NCBI RefSeq assembly: GCF_022008365.1
Contig: NZ_JAIRBA010000003.1
Coordinates: 62,001 to 126,000 of the forward strand
Direction: 5' to 3'
From: Aequorivita vitellina
Lineage (GTDB): Bacteria; Bacteroidota; Bacteroidia; Flavobacteriales; Flavobacteriaceae
DNA: 64,000 nucleotides
The position numbers and the translations under genes were made by a program. The notes beneath the pieces were generated by a model, which made no database searches, was not told where the DNA came from, and worked only from the letters and a program-made list of their open reading frames with translations. Shown here piece after piece: positions 26,635 through 35,301 of this stretch; the first letter of the stretch is position 1; each line of letters opens with the position of its first letter.

Positions 26635-26661
26635 CAATTTTAAAAAGTTAATTAAACCTGA

Positions 26662-27456
26662 ATGAATTCAGAAGAAAAAAATATCATTTTAGAAGCGCGT
26701 AATCTTTCTGTTGGGTATTCAACAAAAGATGCCGATTCTGTAATTGCTGAGGCTGTCAATTTTTCAATTTTAAAAGGTGAATTAGTTGGTTTGGTGGGTG
26801 CCAACGGAATTGGAAAATCTACTTTACTTCGCACTTTAACAGGAATGCAAAACGCTTTAGATGGCACTATTTTTCTGAATGGACGAAACTTAAACGAATA
26901 TTCTTCCTTTCAGCTGGCAACACATTTAAGTGTGGTTTTAACTGAGGCACCAGCTTCAAAAAACCTCTCAGTTTTAGAAATGATTTCGTTGGGAAGACAA
27001 CCCTACACCAACTGGATTGGCACCCTCTCCGAAGAAGACAAGAAAGCAATTAATTTTGCCCTCGAGGCCACTGAAACCACTACCCTCGCCCACCGAAAAT
27101 GTTATGAGTTAAGCGATGGCCAAATGCAGCGCGTTGCAATTGCACGTGCTTTGGCGCAAGATACACCCATTATTATTTTGGATGAACCAACCACGCATTT
27201 AGATATTTACCATCGCGCTTATGTGTTGAAATTGCTAAAAAAACTAGCTTCGGAAACGCAAAAAACCATTCTATTTTCAACCCACGAAATAGATTTGGCA
27301 ATTCAACTTACTGACAAGTTATTGGTTATGGCAACAAACGCAACTTATTTTGACGATCCGTGCAAATTGATTGAAGCAGGAAGATTCGATTCGCTTTTTC
27401 CGAAGGAAACCATCGATTTTGACGGAAAAACTGGACGATTTAAAATTAAAAATTAA
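26662..27456 (+). CDS. btuD: ABC transporter ATPase, cobalamin type
   Basis: This 264-residue ATPase has Walker A GANGIGKST (46-54), an ABC signature LSDGQ (150-154) with Asp in place of the usual Gly, Walker B IIILDEP (170-176) and the switch His in FSTHEIDL. It completes the btuFCD import system with the upstream genes on the same strand. The 193-base gap to btuC is filled by the 24-base repeat array, so coupling may be looser than between btuF and btuC. Confidence 0.9.
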   Translation: MNSEEKNIILEARNLSVGYSTKDADSVIAEAVNFSILKGELVGLVGANGIGKSTLLRTLTGMQNALDGTIFLNGRNLNEYSSFQLATHLSVVLTEAPASKNLSVLEMISLGRQPYTNWIGTLSEEDKKAINFALEATETTTLAHRKCYELSDGQMQRVAIARALAQDTPIIILDEPTTHLDIYHRAYVLKLLKKLASETQKTILFSTHEIDLAIQLTDKLLVMATNATYFDDPCKLIEAGRFDSLFPKETIDFDGKTGRFKIKN

Positions 27457-27562
27457 GCAGTTATTTTGTTGCGCTGTTAATGGATTCCGTTTAACTTATT
27501 ATCTTTATCAAAAACCTTGAAATACACCTTCCAAATAATTCAATAACTAAATAATTTTAAAA

Positions 27563-28891
27563 TTGAACGAAACTTTTTTATTCCTATTATTAGCTGCTAT
27601 TTGCCTGTTAATCGGTGCTTTTTTAGGCAATTTCTTTGCGCGTTTAAAAAGTAAATCTGAAACCAGCAAACTAGAAGAACGCCTTGAAAACGCAAGCCTT
27701 CAAGAGGAAAAACTGAACGAGCGCTTTGAAACTGCCTTGCGCGAACGCGAAGAAGTGCGAACAGAAAAAGAATTGCTGAACATGGAGCTAACGCGGCGAA
27801 ATTCGGAGTTTGAAAATTTAGAAATTCGCAACCGCGAACAGAAAGCCGAAGTAGAAAAACTTCAAGAAAGATTTTCGAAAGAATTTGAAAATCTTGCCAA
27901 TAAAATTTTAGATGAAAAATCCACTAAATTCTCCAAACAGAACAAAGAAAGCTTGGAGTTAATTTTGAATCCACTTCAAGAAAAAATTAAAAGTTTTGAA
28001 AAACGGGTGGACGATACCCACAAAGAAAGTATAGACCGCCATGCGATGCTTCGCCAGCAAATCATTGGTTTAAAAGAATTAAATGAACAGATGAGCAAAG
28101 AAGCCACAAACCTGACTAAAGCGTTAAAAGGCGATAGTAAAATACAAGGAAATTGGGGCGAACTTGTATTGGAGCGCGTACTGGAAAAAAGTGGTTTAGA
28201 AAAAGACCGCGAGTACTTTGTGCAAAACAGTTTTACTACAGAAGAAGGCCGCAGATTACTTCCCGACGTTGTGCTGCATTTGCCCGACAATAAAAAAATG
28301 ATAATTGACTCGAAGGTTTCGCTCGTTGCATACGAACGCTTTGTAAACGAAGACGACGAAGATTTAAAAAACCGTTATTTAAAAGATCACGTTGCTTCAC
28401 TTAAAAAACATATCGAGCAATTGAGTGCCAAAAATTATCACGCACTTTACGAAATTGAAAGCCCCGATTTTGTGTTACTTTTTGTACCCATTGAACCCGC
28501 ATTTGCCGTAGCAATTAACCAAGAAAGCAATATTTATAATTGGGCTTTCGAAAAAAATATTGTTATCGTCACCCCTTCAACACTACTTGCAACTTTACGC
28601 ACTGTGGACAGCATGTGGACCAATGAAAAGCAACAACGAAACGCCATTGAAATTGCAACCCAAGCGGGCCGTCTTTACGATTCTTTTGTGAATTTAACGA
28701 ACGATCTTTTAAAAGTTGGCTCGCAACTAAACACCGTAAAAGGTAGTTACGACGGTGCAATGAAAAAACTAACCGGACAAGGCAATTTAATTACACGAGT
28801 TGAAAAACTAAAAAAACTTGGCGCCAAAGCCAATAAAAATATTGACGATAAATTACTCAACAGAGCAATAGAAAATAACACCGAAGAGTAA
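27563..28891 (+). CDS. rmuC: DNA recombination protein RmuC
   Basis: This 442-residue protein has an N-terminal membrane anchor (about 4-20), a long coiled coil (about 30-180) and the RmuC nuclease-like domain (about 190-410) with IQGNWGELVLERVLEKSGL, MIIDSKVSLVAYERFV and FVPIEPAFAVA. RmuC limits inversions between short repeats in E. coli. The start is TTG at 27563; the next in-frame ATG would lose the anchor. A near-consensus -7, TATCTTTA (27500-27507), lies upstream. Confidence 0.92.
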   Translation: MNETFLFLLLAAICLLIGAFLGNFFARLKSKSETSKLEERLENASLQEEKLNERFETALREREEVRTEKELLNMELTRRNSEFENLEIRNREQKAEVEKLQERFSKEFENLANKILDEKSTKFSKQNKESLELILNPLQEKIKSFEKRVDDTHKESIDRHAMLRQQIIGLKELNEQMSKEATNLTKALKGDSKIQGNWGELVLERVLEKSGLEKDREYFVQNSFTTEEGRRLLPDVVLHLPDNKKMIIDSKVSLVAYERFVNEDDEDLKNRYLKDHVASLKKHIEQLSAKNYHALYEIESPDFVLLFVPIEPAFAVAINQESNIYNWAFEKNIVIVTPSTLLATLRTVDSMWTNEKQQRNAIEIATQAGRLYDSFVNLTNDLLKVGSQLNTVKGSYDGAMKKLTGQGNLITRVEKLKKLGAKANKNIDDKLLNRAIENNTEE

Positions 28892-28942
28892 TTAAATTGT
28901 AATACATTTACCGCTTCAAAACAAAAACAAACCCCAAATTAT

Positions 28943-30157
28943 ATGAAATTTAATATATTCTTCGCAGCTATTCTATTTTCAACGATTAGCGCCTTTTCAC
29001 AAACCCATTTTGAACCTGGGTATATAATTGAAACCAACGGTACAAAAGTAGCTTGTTTAATAAAAAATGAAGATTGGAAAGGCAGTCCTACCACATTTGT
29101 TTACAAGCTTTCAGAAAATGGTGAAACAAAAATTGGCAGTTTAGACAATGTAATTGAATTTGGTTCCGAGCAATCGTTTAAATATATTAAAGCTACGGTT
29201 GAAATAGATCAATCTACAGATGTTGTAAACAACCTTAAATTTGATCGCAATCCAGATTTAAAGGAAGAAACAATCTTTCTTAAAACATTAGTAGAGGGGA
29301 AAGCATCGCTTTATTTCACTTTAAATTCCGATACGCCACGCTATTTTTACAGTAAAGACAATGGCACTATTGAACAACTTATCTATAAAAGATATCTTGT
29401 AACCCGATTAAAAATGGGGACAAACGACCGGTATAAACAACAACTTGCCACCAACCTAAATTGCAGCGATTTAACCGAAAAAAGCTTTGAAAATCTTGAA
29501 TACAAAACCAATTCGTTAATAAATATAATTACTAAATATAATAGTTGTCATAATTCTGAATCTGTTGTGTTTAAAAAAAATAAACGCGAAGCAAAATTTA
29601 ATTTAAGCATTCGTCCTGGCGTAACATTTTCTTCATTTTCTATGCAGAGAAGAGGGGACGCCCAAGTTAACTTTGACAGCAATACCGGAATTAGAATTGG
29701 GGTTGAAGCCGAGTATATTTTTCCTTTTAACAACGGTAAATGGTCTGTTTTTGTAGAACCCACCTACCGCAGTTATAAAACTGAAAAAGAAATTCTTTAC
29801 GTAGACATGATAACTTTTCAGAAATATACCACGGTTTCGGTAAATTACACCTCCATTGAGTTACCATTGGGCGGGCGACACTATATGTATTTAAAAAATG
29901 ACGCTGCATTTTTTATTGATGCTGCGGTTATAATGGATTTAACAACCCTGGGTTCTGAAATAAATTCCAGCAATGAAGATAGCTACGATCTTAATGTAAT
30001 GGCTGATGCGGCCCTAGCTTTAGGCGTAGGGTTTAGATACCAAAATAAGTACAGTGTTTCGGCAAGATACCACACCTCTCGTCAACTGTTGAATTACGAA
30101 AATATAAACTCCGGATATAAATCATTTGCTGTAATTGTTGGTTATAACTTTCTTTAA
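28943..30157 (+). CDS. outer membrane beta-barrel protein
   Basis: This 404-residue protein has a signal peptide (1-19), an N-terminal domain common in Bacteroidota surface proteins (FEPGYIIETNGTKVACLIKNEDWKGSP, about 22-190), and a C-terminal beta-barrel (about 215-404) of alternating amphipathic strands ending SGYKSFAVIVGYNFL with a terminal aromatic residue. Porin or surface scaffold is the likely role. No ligand or pathway is suggested by neighbours. Confidence 0.8.
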   Translation: MKFNIFFAAILFSTISAFSQTHFEPGYIIETNGTKVACLIKNEDWKGSPTTFVYKLSENGETKIGSLDNVIEFGSEQSFKYIKATVEIDQSTDVVNNLKFDRNPDLKEETIFLKTLVEGKASLYFTLNSDTPRYFYSKDNGTIEQLIYKRYLVTRLKMGTNDRYKQQLATNLNCSDLTEKSFENLEYKTNSLINIITKYNSCHNSESVVFKKNKREAKFNLSIRPGVTFSSFSMQRRGDAQVNFDSNTGIRIGVEAEYIFPFNNGKWSVFVEPTYRSYKTEKEILYVDMITFQKYTTVSVNYTSIELPLGGRHYMYLKNDAAFFIDAAVIMDLTTLGSEINSSNEDSYDLNVMADAALALGVGFRYQNKYSVSARYHTSRQLLNYENINSGYKSFAVIVGYNFL

Positions 30158-30188
30158 AACCTGCGTAAAATTTGATTAATTTTAGAGG

Positions 30189-30554
30189 ATGAAAAAAATT
30201 CTCTTTATCATTCTCGGAAGTATATTGGCGCTGTATTTACTGTATTTCGCCTTTGTGTATTTTGTACCCTATAGTGAAGGAACCCGTGCCGGCGAGTTGA
30301 TTAAATTCAGTCATCGCGGTGTGGTTATTAAAACGTGGGAAGGCGAGATAAGTCAAGGAATAAGTGGCGCACAGATATTTTCGTTTTCCGTACTCGATAA
30401 AAATGAAGAAGTAATTGAAAAATTAAAAGAATACCAAGGTAATTACGTAAAGGTCACCTATATTGAACGATTTGCAAGCTTCGCAATTTGGGGAGAAACC
30501 AATTATTTTATAACCGATGTTGAACTGGAAAGCTCACCGCATTTTAGAAAATAA
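30189..30554 (+). CDS. small membrane-anchored protein, unknown function
   Basis: This 121-residue protein has an N-terminal membrane segment (about 4-24) and a compact soluble part with KFSHRGVVIKTWEGEI, FSFSVLDKNEEVIEKLKEY and YVKVTYIERFASFAIWGETNYFI, a pattern of beta strands. Homologs in Bacteroidota are often labelled 6-phosphogluconate dehydrogenase, but no dehydrogenase motif is present. It lies 31 bases after the barrel gene and may be co-transcribed. Confidence 0.75.
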   Translation: MKKILFIILGSILALYLLYFAFVYFVPYSEGTRAGELIKFSHRGVVIKTWEGEISQGISGAQIFSFSVLDKNEEVIEKLKEYQGNYVKVTYIERFASFAIWGETNYFITDVELESSPHFRK

Positions 30555-30571
30555 ATCTATAACTTAAGAAG

Positions 30572-31147
30572 TTATTTTTTCGCAATTTTAAGTGTAGTCT
30601 GCATATTTTTGGAAATAACTTTCACAAAATACAAACCACTATTTAACCTACTCATATCTACTTGAGTTGTATTGCCAGAGCCTTTTCCCTCGGAAACAAG
30701 CGTGCCTAAAACATTGTAAACTTGATAACTGTCTATTTTAAAAATTGAAGAAATAGTCAGGTTGTTTTTTACGGGATTGGGATAAAAGTTTAAATTTTTC
30801 ACAAACTTATCTTCGGCAGAGAGTTTATTTACCACCGTTACTTTTCCGCGCATTAGTGGGTTTTGATCATTTTTATAATCAGTAATGCCGGTTTTTAGAA
30901 AAGTATATGCAAATTCGTTATTTAAATCTTTTAAATTTCCGCTGTCAAATTCTTCACTTCCACCTGGAAGGCTGGTAACACTTTTAGAAGAAGCATCTGC
31001 CCAAGTCCATAAAACGGTATCGCCCACTTCAATCGTTGGACTTGCTACAGATTCGTTTATACCTTGTTCCCAAGCAATTTCAACAACATTCTGCGCACTG
31101 AGAATGCTTATTGTAAAAAAACAAAAGAACAGCGTAATTTTTTTCAT
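30572..31147 (-). CDS. T9SS-exported cupredoxin-like protein lacking copper ligands
   Basis: This 191-residue protein matches the 1063-1653 protein in layout: signal peptide (1-19), cupredoxin fold (GDTVLWTWADASSKSV, residues 42-57, then a FDSGNLKDLNNEFAYTF strand) and T9SS sorting domain (about 118-191, FYPNPVKNN). At the copper positions His is replaced by Lys55 (SSKSV) and the Cys-His loop reads DYKNDQNPLMRG, without Cys or His; only the Met could remain. It therefore should not hold type 1 copper. It is likely a secreted binding protein or a decayed relative. Confidence 0.8.
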   Translation of the reverse strand: MKKITLFFCFFTISILSAQNVVEIAWEQGINESVASPTIEVGDTVLWTWADASSKSVTSLPGGSEEFDSGNLKDLNNEFAYTFLKTGITDYKNDQNPLMRGKVTVVNKLSAEDKFVKNLNFYPNPVKNNLTISSIFKIDSYQVYNVLGTLVSEGKGSGNTTQVDMSRLNSGLYFVKVISKNMQTTLKIAKK

Positions 31148-31226
31148 AAATGAAGGGTCTAGTAGGTCAGTAATCTAATTTACGAAAAATTTTTAACAAT
31201 AAATCTGATGATAGCGAAATATGTTG

Positions 31227-34079
31227 TTATTTACTCAGGTACATTTTTCTTCTTGCATATAGGTCGTAAAATGCATCGTCTTTTAAACTATCAATAAAAA
31301 GTATGCTTTCGCCAGTGCTTTTCATTTCAGGCCCTAATTGTTTGTTAACATTTGGGAATTTGTTAAAACTAAACACTGGTTGCTTAATTGCAAATCCTTC
31401 CAATTTTGGGTTAAAGTTGAAATCTGTAACCTTATTATGGCCCAACATTACTTTGGTGGCGTAATTTACATAAGGTTCGCCGTAAGCTTTCGCAATAAAC
31501 GGAACCGTTCGCGACGCACGTGGGTTGGCTTCAATTATATAAACGATATCATCTTTTATAGCGAATTGCACATTAATTAAACCAACTGTTTTTAACGATT
31601 TCGCAATTTTTATAGTGTGATCTTTTATTTGTTGCATTACAAATTCACCAATATTGAACGGTGGCAAGGTAGCATTTGAATCGCCCGAATGAATTCCGCA
31701 CGGCTCAATATGTTCCATTATTCCAATAATGTACACATTTTCGCCATCGCAAATTGCATCGGCTTCGGCTTCAATGGCGCCATCTAAATAATGGTCGAGC
31801 AGCAATTTGTTATTTGGAATTTTTCGAAGAAGGTCAACTACGTGTTCTTCCAATTCTTTTTTATTGATAACAATTTTCATTCCTTGACCTCCCAATACAT
31901 AGGACGGACGAATTAAAAGTGGAAAGTCCAACTGATCGGCAAGTGCTAAAGCTTGATCGGTGGTTTCTGCCACCCCAAACTTTGGATATGGAATGTTGTT
32001 TTCCTGTAAAAGCGTAGAGAAGCTTCCGCGATCTTCAGCTAAATCTAAAGATTCATAAGTGGTTCCGATAATGTTGATACCGTATCTATCAAGCTTTTCC
32101 GCAAGTTTAAGAGCAGTTTGCCCGCCCAATTGCACAATAACTCCTTCAGGTTTTTCGTGGCGAATTATGTCGTAAATATGTTCCCAAAAAACGGGTTCGA
32201 AGTAAAGTTTATCTGCAACGTCAAAATCTGTAGAAACGGTTTCGGGATTACAGTTTATCATAATGGTTTCGTAGCCACATTCGGCTGCAGCCAAAACTCC
32301 GTGAACACAGCAGTAGTCGAACTCGATGCCCTGCCCTATTCTATTTGGCCCCGAACCTAAAACGATAATCTTTTTCTTATCTGTTACCGCACTATCGTTT
32401 TCGGCGTAGGCTTTTTCGCCATCAAGTTGCATTTCATTTTCAAAAGTTGAATAGTAATACGGTGTTTCTGCCTTAAATTCGGCGGCGCAGGTATCTACTA
32501 ATTTATAGACGCGTTGAATGTTCATTTCTTCGCGTTTTTTATACACTTGACTTTCCAAGCATTTCAACATATGTGCAATCTGCCGATCGCCGTAACCTTT
32601 TTGTTTAGCTTCCAATAATAATTCTCTTGGAAGTGTTTCCAAAGTATATTTTGAAATTTCCTTTTCTAAAAGATACAGTTCTTCATACTGACGAAGGAAC
32701 CACATATCAATTTTTGTAATTTCATGAATTCTACTCAATGGAATTCCAATCTGAATAGCGTCATAAATTACAAAAACACGATCCCAACTAGCGTTTTTCA
32801 GTTTGTCGAGAATTTGTTCATAATTGGAGTAACTTTTTCCATCTGCGCCAATTCCGTTTCTTTTTATTTCTAAAGACTGGGTGGCTTTGTGAAGTGCTTC
32901 CTGAAAAGAACGGCCAATACCCATTACTTCTCCAACAGATTTCATTTGAAGTCCTAAAGTTCGGTCTGAGCCTTCAAATTTATCAAAATTCCAACGTGGA
33001 ATTTTTACAATTACATAATCTAAAGTTGGTTCAAACAAAGCCGAAGTAGATTTTGTAATTTGGTTATTGAGTTCAGCTAATGTATAACCAATTGCGAGTT
33101 TGGTCGCAATTTTAGCAATTGGATAACCGGTTGCTTTTGAAGCTAAAGCCGAAGAGCGCGAAACACGTGGGTTAATTTCAATGGCAATAATTTCTTCCTC
33201 TTCATCTGGACTTACTGCAAATTGAACGTTGCATCCCCCTGCAAAATCGCCAATGCTACGCATCATTAAAATTGCCATATCGCGCATTTTTTGGAATGTG
33301 CGGTCATTTAGTGTCATTGCAGGAGCTACAGTAATGGAATCGCCGGTATGGATTCCCATTGGGTCCATATTTTCGATGGTACAAATAATAACAACATTGT
33401 CGTTATTATCGCGAAGTAGTTCAAGTTCGTACTCCTTCCACCCCATCATTGCTTTATCAATCATCACCTCGTGAATGGGGGAAATCTCCAGACCGTATGA
33501 CAAAAGCTCATCAAAATCTTCTTCTTTATAAACAATGGATGCGCCTGCTCCTCCTAAAGTATAAGACGCTCTAATAACCAATGGAAAGCCAAATTCCTGT
33601 GCAATTTCTTTTCCTTGCAAGTATGAATTAGCGGTAGCTTGTGGCGCCATTTTCACGCCAATTTCTTCCATTAAGCTTCTAAACTGCTCGCGGTCTTCGG
33701 TGATATTTATTGCATCGATATCTACGCCAATCAGCTTAACGCCAAAATCTTCCCAAATTCCCTTTTCATCTGCTTCAATACACAAGTTAAGCGCAGTTTG
33801 CCCACCCATTGTTGGCAATACTGCGTCTATTTGCGGATGTTCTTTTAAAATTTGTACAAGCGATTTTGTGGTTAATGGCAAAAGATAGATATGATCGGCC
33901 ATAGATGGATCGGTCATAATAGTAGCAGGATTGCTATTTATTAAAACGGTTTCAATACCATCTTCGCGCAAAGATCTAAGTGATTGTGAGCCGGAATAAT
34001 CAAACTCACACGCTTGACCGATTACAATTGGGCCCGAGCCAATTATTAAAACTGATTTTATGGAAGGATTTTTAGGCAT
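31227..34079 (-). CDS. carB: carbamoyl-phosphate synthase large chain
   Basis: This 950-residue enzyme joins bicarbonate, ammonia and two ATP to make carbamoyl phosphate for pyrimidines and arginine. Both homologous ATP-grasp halves are complete: the first opens VLIIGSGPIVIGQACEFDYSG, the second KIIVLGSGPNRIGQGIEFDYC (about 567). The protein ends at ARRKMYLSK near residue 950, so the C-terminal allosteric (MGS-like) domain, about 120 residues in E. coli CarB, is absent. UMP and ornithine control should therefore be absent or different. No carA is in the window. Confidence 0.96.
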   Translation of the reverse strand: MPKNPSIKSVLIIGSGPIVIGQACEFDYSGSQSLRSLREDGIETVLINSNPATIMTDPSMADHIYLLPLTTKSLVQILKEHPQIDAVLPTMGGQTALNLCIEADEKGIWEDFGVKLIGVDIDAINITEDREQFRSLMEEIGVKMAPQATANSYLQGKEIAQEFGFPLVIRASYTLGGAGASIVYKEEDFDELLSYGLEISPIHEVMIDKAMMGWKEYELELLRDNNDNVVIICTIENMDPMGIHTGDSITVAPAMTLNDRTFQKMRDMAILMMRSIGDFAGGCNVQFAVSPDEEEEIIAIEINPRVSRSSALASKATGYPIAKIATKLAIGYTLAELNNQITKSTSALFEPTLDYVIVKIPRWNFDKFEGSDRTLGLQMKSVGEVMGIGRSFQEALHKATQSLEIKRNGIGADGKSYSNYEQILDKLKNASWDRVFVIYDAIQIGIPLSRIHEITKIDMWFLRQYEELYLLEKEISKYTLETLPRELLLEAKQKGYGDRQIAHMLKCLESQVYKKREEMNIQRVYKLVDTCAAEFKAETPYYYSTFENEMQLDGEKAYAENDSAVTDKKKIIVLGSGPNRIGQGIEFDYCCVHGVLAAAECGYETIMINCNPETVSTDFDVADKLYFEPVFWEHIYDIIRHEKPEGVIVQLGGQTALKLAEKLDRYGINIIGTTYESLDLAEDRGSFSTLLQENNIPYPKFGVAETTDQALALADQLDFPLLIRPSYVLGGQGMKIVINKKELEEHVVDLLRKIPNNKLLLDHYLDGAIEAEADAICDGENVYIIGIMEHIEPCGIHSGDSNATLPPFNIGEFVMQQIKDHTIKIAKSLKTVGLINVQFAIKDDIVYIIEANPRASRTVPFIAKAYGEPYVNYATKVMLGHNKVTDFNFNPKLEGFAIKQPVFSFNKFPNVNKQLGPEMKSTGESILFIDSLKDDAFYDLYARRKMYLSK

Positions 34080-34101
34080 GTTTTTTACTTTTTCGGTGCC
34101 G

Positions 34102-34109
34102 CAAAATTA
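34102..34109 (-). promoter_or_regulatory. carB -7 element TAATTTTG
   Basis: This is an exact TAnnTTTG match on the minus strand, 22 bases before the carB ATG at 34079. It lies just past the rpmH terminator, so carB likely has its own short-leader promoter. Confidence 0.5.
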
Positions 34110-34130
34110 CGACGCTTTAGGGTATAAAAA

Positions 34131-34160
34131 AAAGGTGTTGCTTAGTTAAACAACACCTTT
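34131..34160 (-). terminator. rpmH terminator
   Basis: AAGGTGTTG (34132-34140) pairs with CAACACCTT (34151-34159) with a 10-base loop; read leftward it ends in eight T. Confidence 0.9.
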
Positions 34161-34179
34161 TATATATAATTTATCAACA

Positions 34180-34341
34180 TTATTTTTTGTGACGGGCATC
34201 ATGAGACACAGAAAGCTTTTTTCTGCCTTTCGCTCTGCGGGCAGCCAATACTTTTCTACCGTTTACAGAAGCCATACGCTCTCTAAAACCGTGTTTGTTT
34301 CTTCTTTTTCTCTTTGATGGCTGAAATGTTCTTTTGCTCAT
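34180..34341 (-). CDS. rpmH: 50S ribosomal protein L34
   Basis: The leftward frame from ATG 34341 to TAA 34180 encodes 53 residues starting [20 protein letters not shown] and ending SHDARHKK, the conserved basic L34 sequence. It is part of the large ribosomal subunit. The gene is flanked by a perfect-consensus promoter and a strong terminator, so it is a single unit; dnaA and rnpA, the frequent neighbours elsewhere, are not here. Confidence 0.97.
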   Translation of the reverse strand: MSKRTFQPSKRKRRNKHGFRERMASVNGRKVLAARRAKGRKKLSVSHDARHKK

Positions 34342-34435
34342 TATAGTATTCTTTAACTTCCGTGATATCTTTGTTCAAAACCCATTCTTTAAACTTGGGT
34401 TCGTAAGCCAAAGCATTTATTTGCGTAGGCGGGTG

Positions 34436-34465
34436 CAAAAATACAACAAGTTTTCACTTAGACAA
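34436..34465 (-). promoter_or_regulatory. rpmH promoter (TTG-N19-TATTTTTG)
   Basis: Read on the minus strand, TTG (34465-34463), 19 bases, then TATTTTTG (34443-34436), an exact match to the Bacteroidota sigma-ABfr consensus. The leader to the ATG is about 90 bases. Confidence 0.8.
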
Positions 34466-34619
34466 ACCTTTTTTTGAAAAATTCTGTATTTTTTTTCATA
34501 TCACAATACTGCATTGCGACAGGCAATTTTTAATTGAAATAATTTCGCGCCAAAACTACAAAATATTCCCAAATAGCCCATAGTTTTTATACCTTTGCAG
34601 GCTCTTAAAAAGAAAACCC

Positions 34620-35186
34620 ATGTTTAATAAAAATATAAAACTAGTTTTGGCTGCCATGGTAATTGGTGCAGCAGTTTGGCAATTTACCGAAACAAATATT
34701 GGCAACGGAATTATGCTAATATTACTTTCGTTGATGTTCGTCTTTCTTTATTTTAAAAACGAGATCATACTCCTCGCCTTTCTCCGTCTTCGGAAACAAG
34801 ATTTTCCAGGAGCCAAAAAATGGTTAGATCGCATTAAGGATCCAAGTGCCGCTTTAGTACCAAAACAAGAAGGTTATTACAACTATCTAAATGGTTTGAT
34901 GATTTCGCAAACAAATATGGTTGAAGCTGAAAAATATTTTAAAAAAGCTGAAAAATTAGGTTTAAATATGACTGCAGATATGGCCATGACAAAGCTAAAT
35001 CTAGCCGGAATAGCGATGACTAAAAACCGCAAACGCGAGGCCGAGCTACTTATGGCCGAAGCTAAGAAGTTAGACAAACACAATATGCTCGATGATCAAA
35101 TTAAAATGATGAAACAGCAAATGAAAAAAATGGGACAACCGCGACAGCAGTTTGGAAAAGCAGGCCGCGGCGGAAGAAGATTTTAA
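34620..35186 (+). CDS. DUF2892-like membrane protein with TPR-like helices
   Basis: This 188-residue protein has two membrane segments (about 6-22 and 28-46) and a cytoplasmic helical part with TPR-like pairs (NYLNGLMISQTNMVEAEKYFKKAEKLG, ADMAMTKLNLAGIAMTKNRKREAELLM), ending in a basic tail KAGRGGRRF. The -7 element TACCTTTG at 34590-34597 precedes it. Function unknown; the TPR-like part suggests protein binding. Confidence 0.75.
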   Translation: MFNKNIKLVLAAMVIGAAVWQFTETNIGNGIMLILLSLMFVFLYFKNEIILLAFLRLRKQDFPGAKKWLDRIKDPSAALVPKQEGYYNYLNGLMISQTNMVEAEKYFKKAEKLGLNMTADMAMTKLNLAGIAMTKNRKREAELLMAEAKKLDKHNMLDDQIKMMKQQMKKMGQPRQQFGKAGRGGRRF

Positions 35187-35301
35187 TTTATAAACAGCTA
35201 TTTTACAATATTGAATATTTCTTAGGTATATCCGAAAATTCTTACTAATTTTTTAACTATAACTCAAGCAATTAACTTATCTTCACTGAAAGTTATTGTT
35301 T

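Noticed and set aside
26433-26651. 72-codon open frame through the 24-base repeats
   Set aside because: Because the repeat length is a multiple of three, the array stays open by itself. The frame overlaps the end of btuC, and its product is a periodic peptide with no sign of a real protein.
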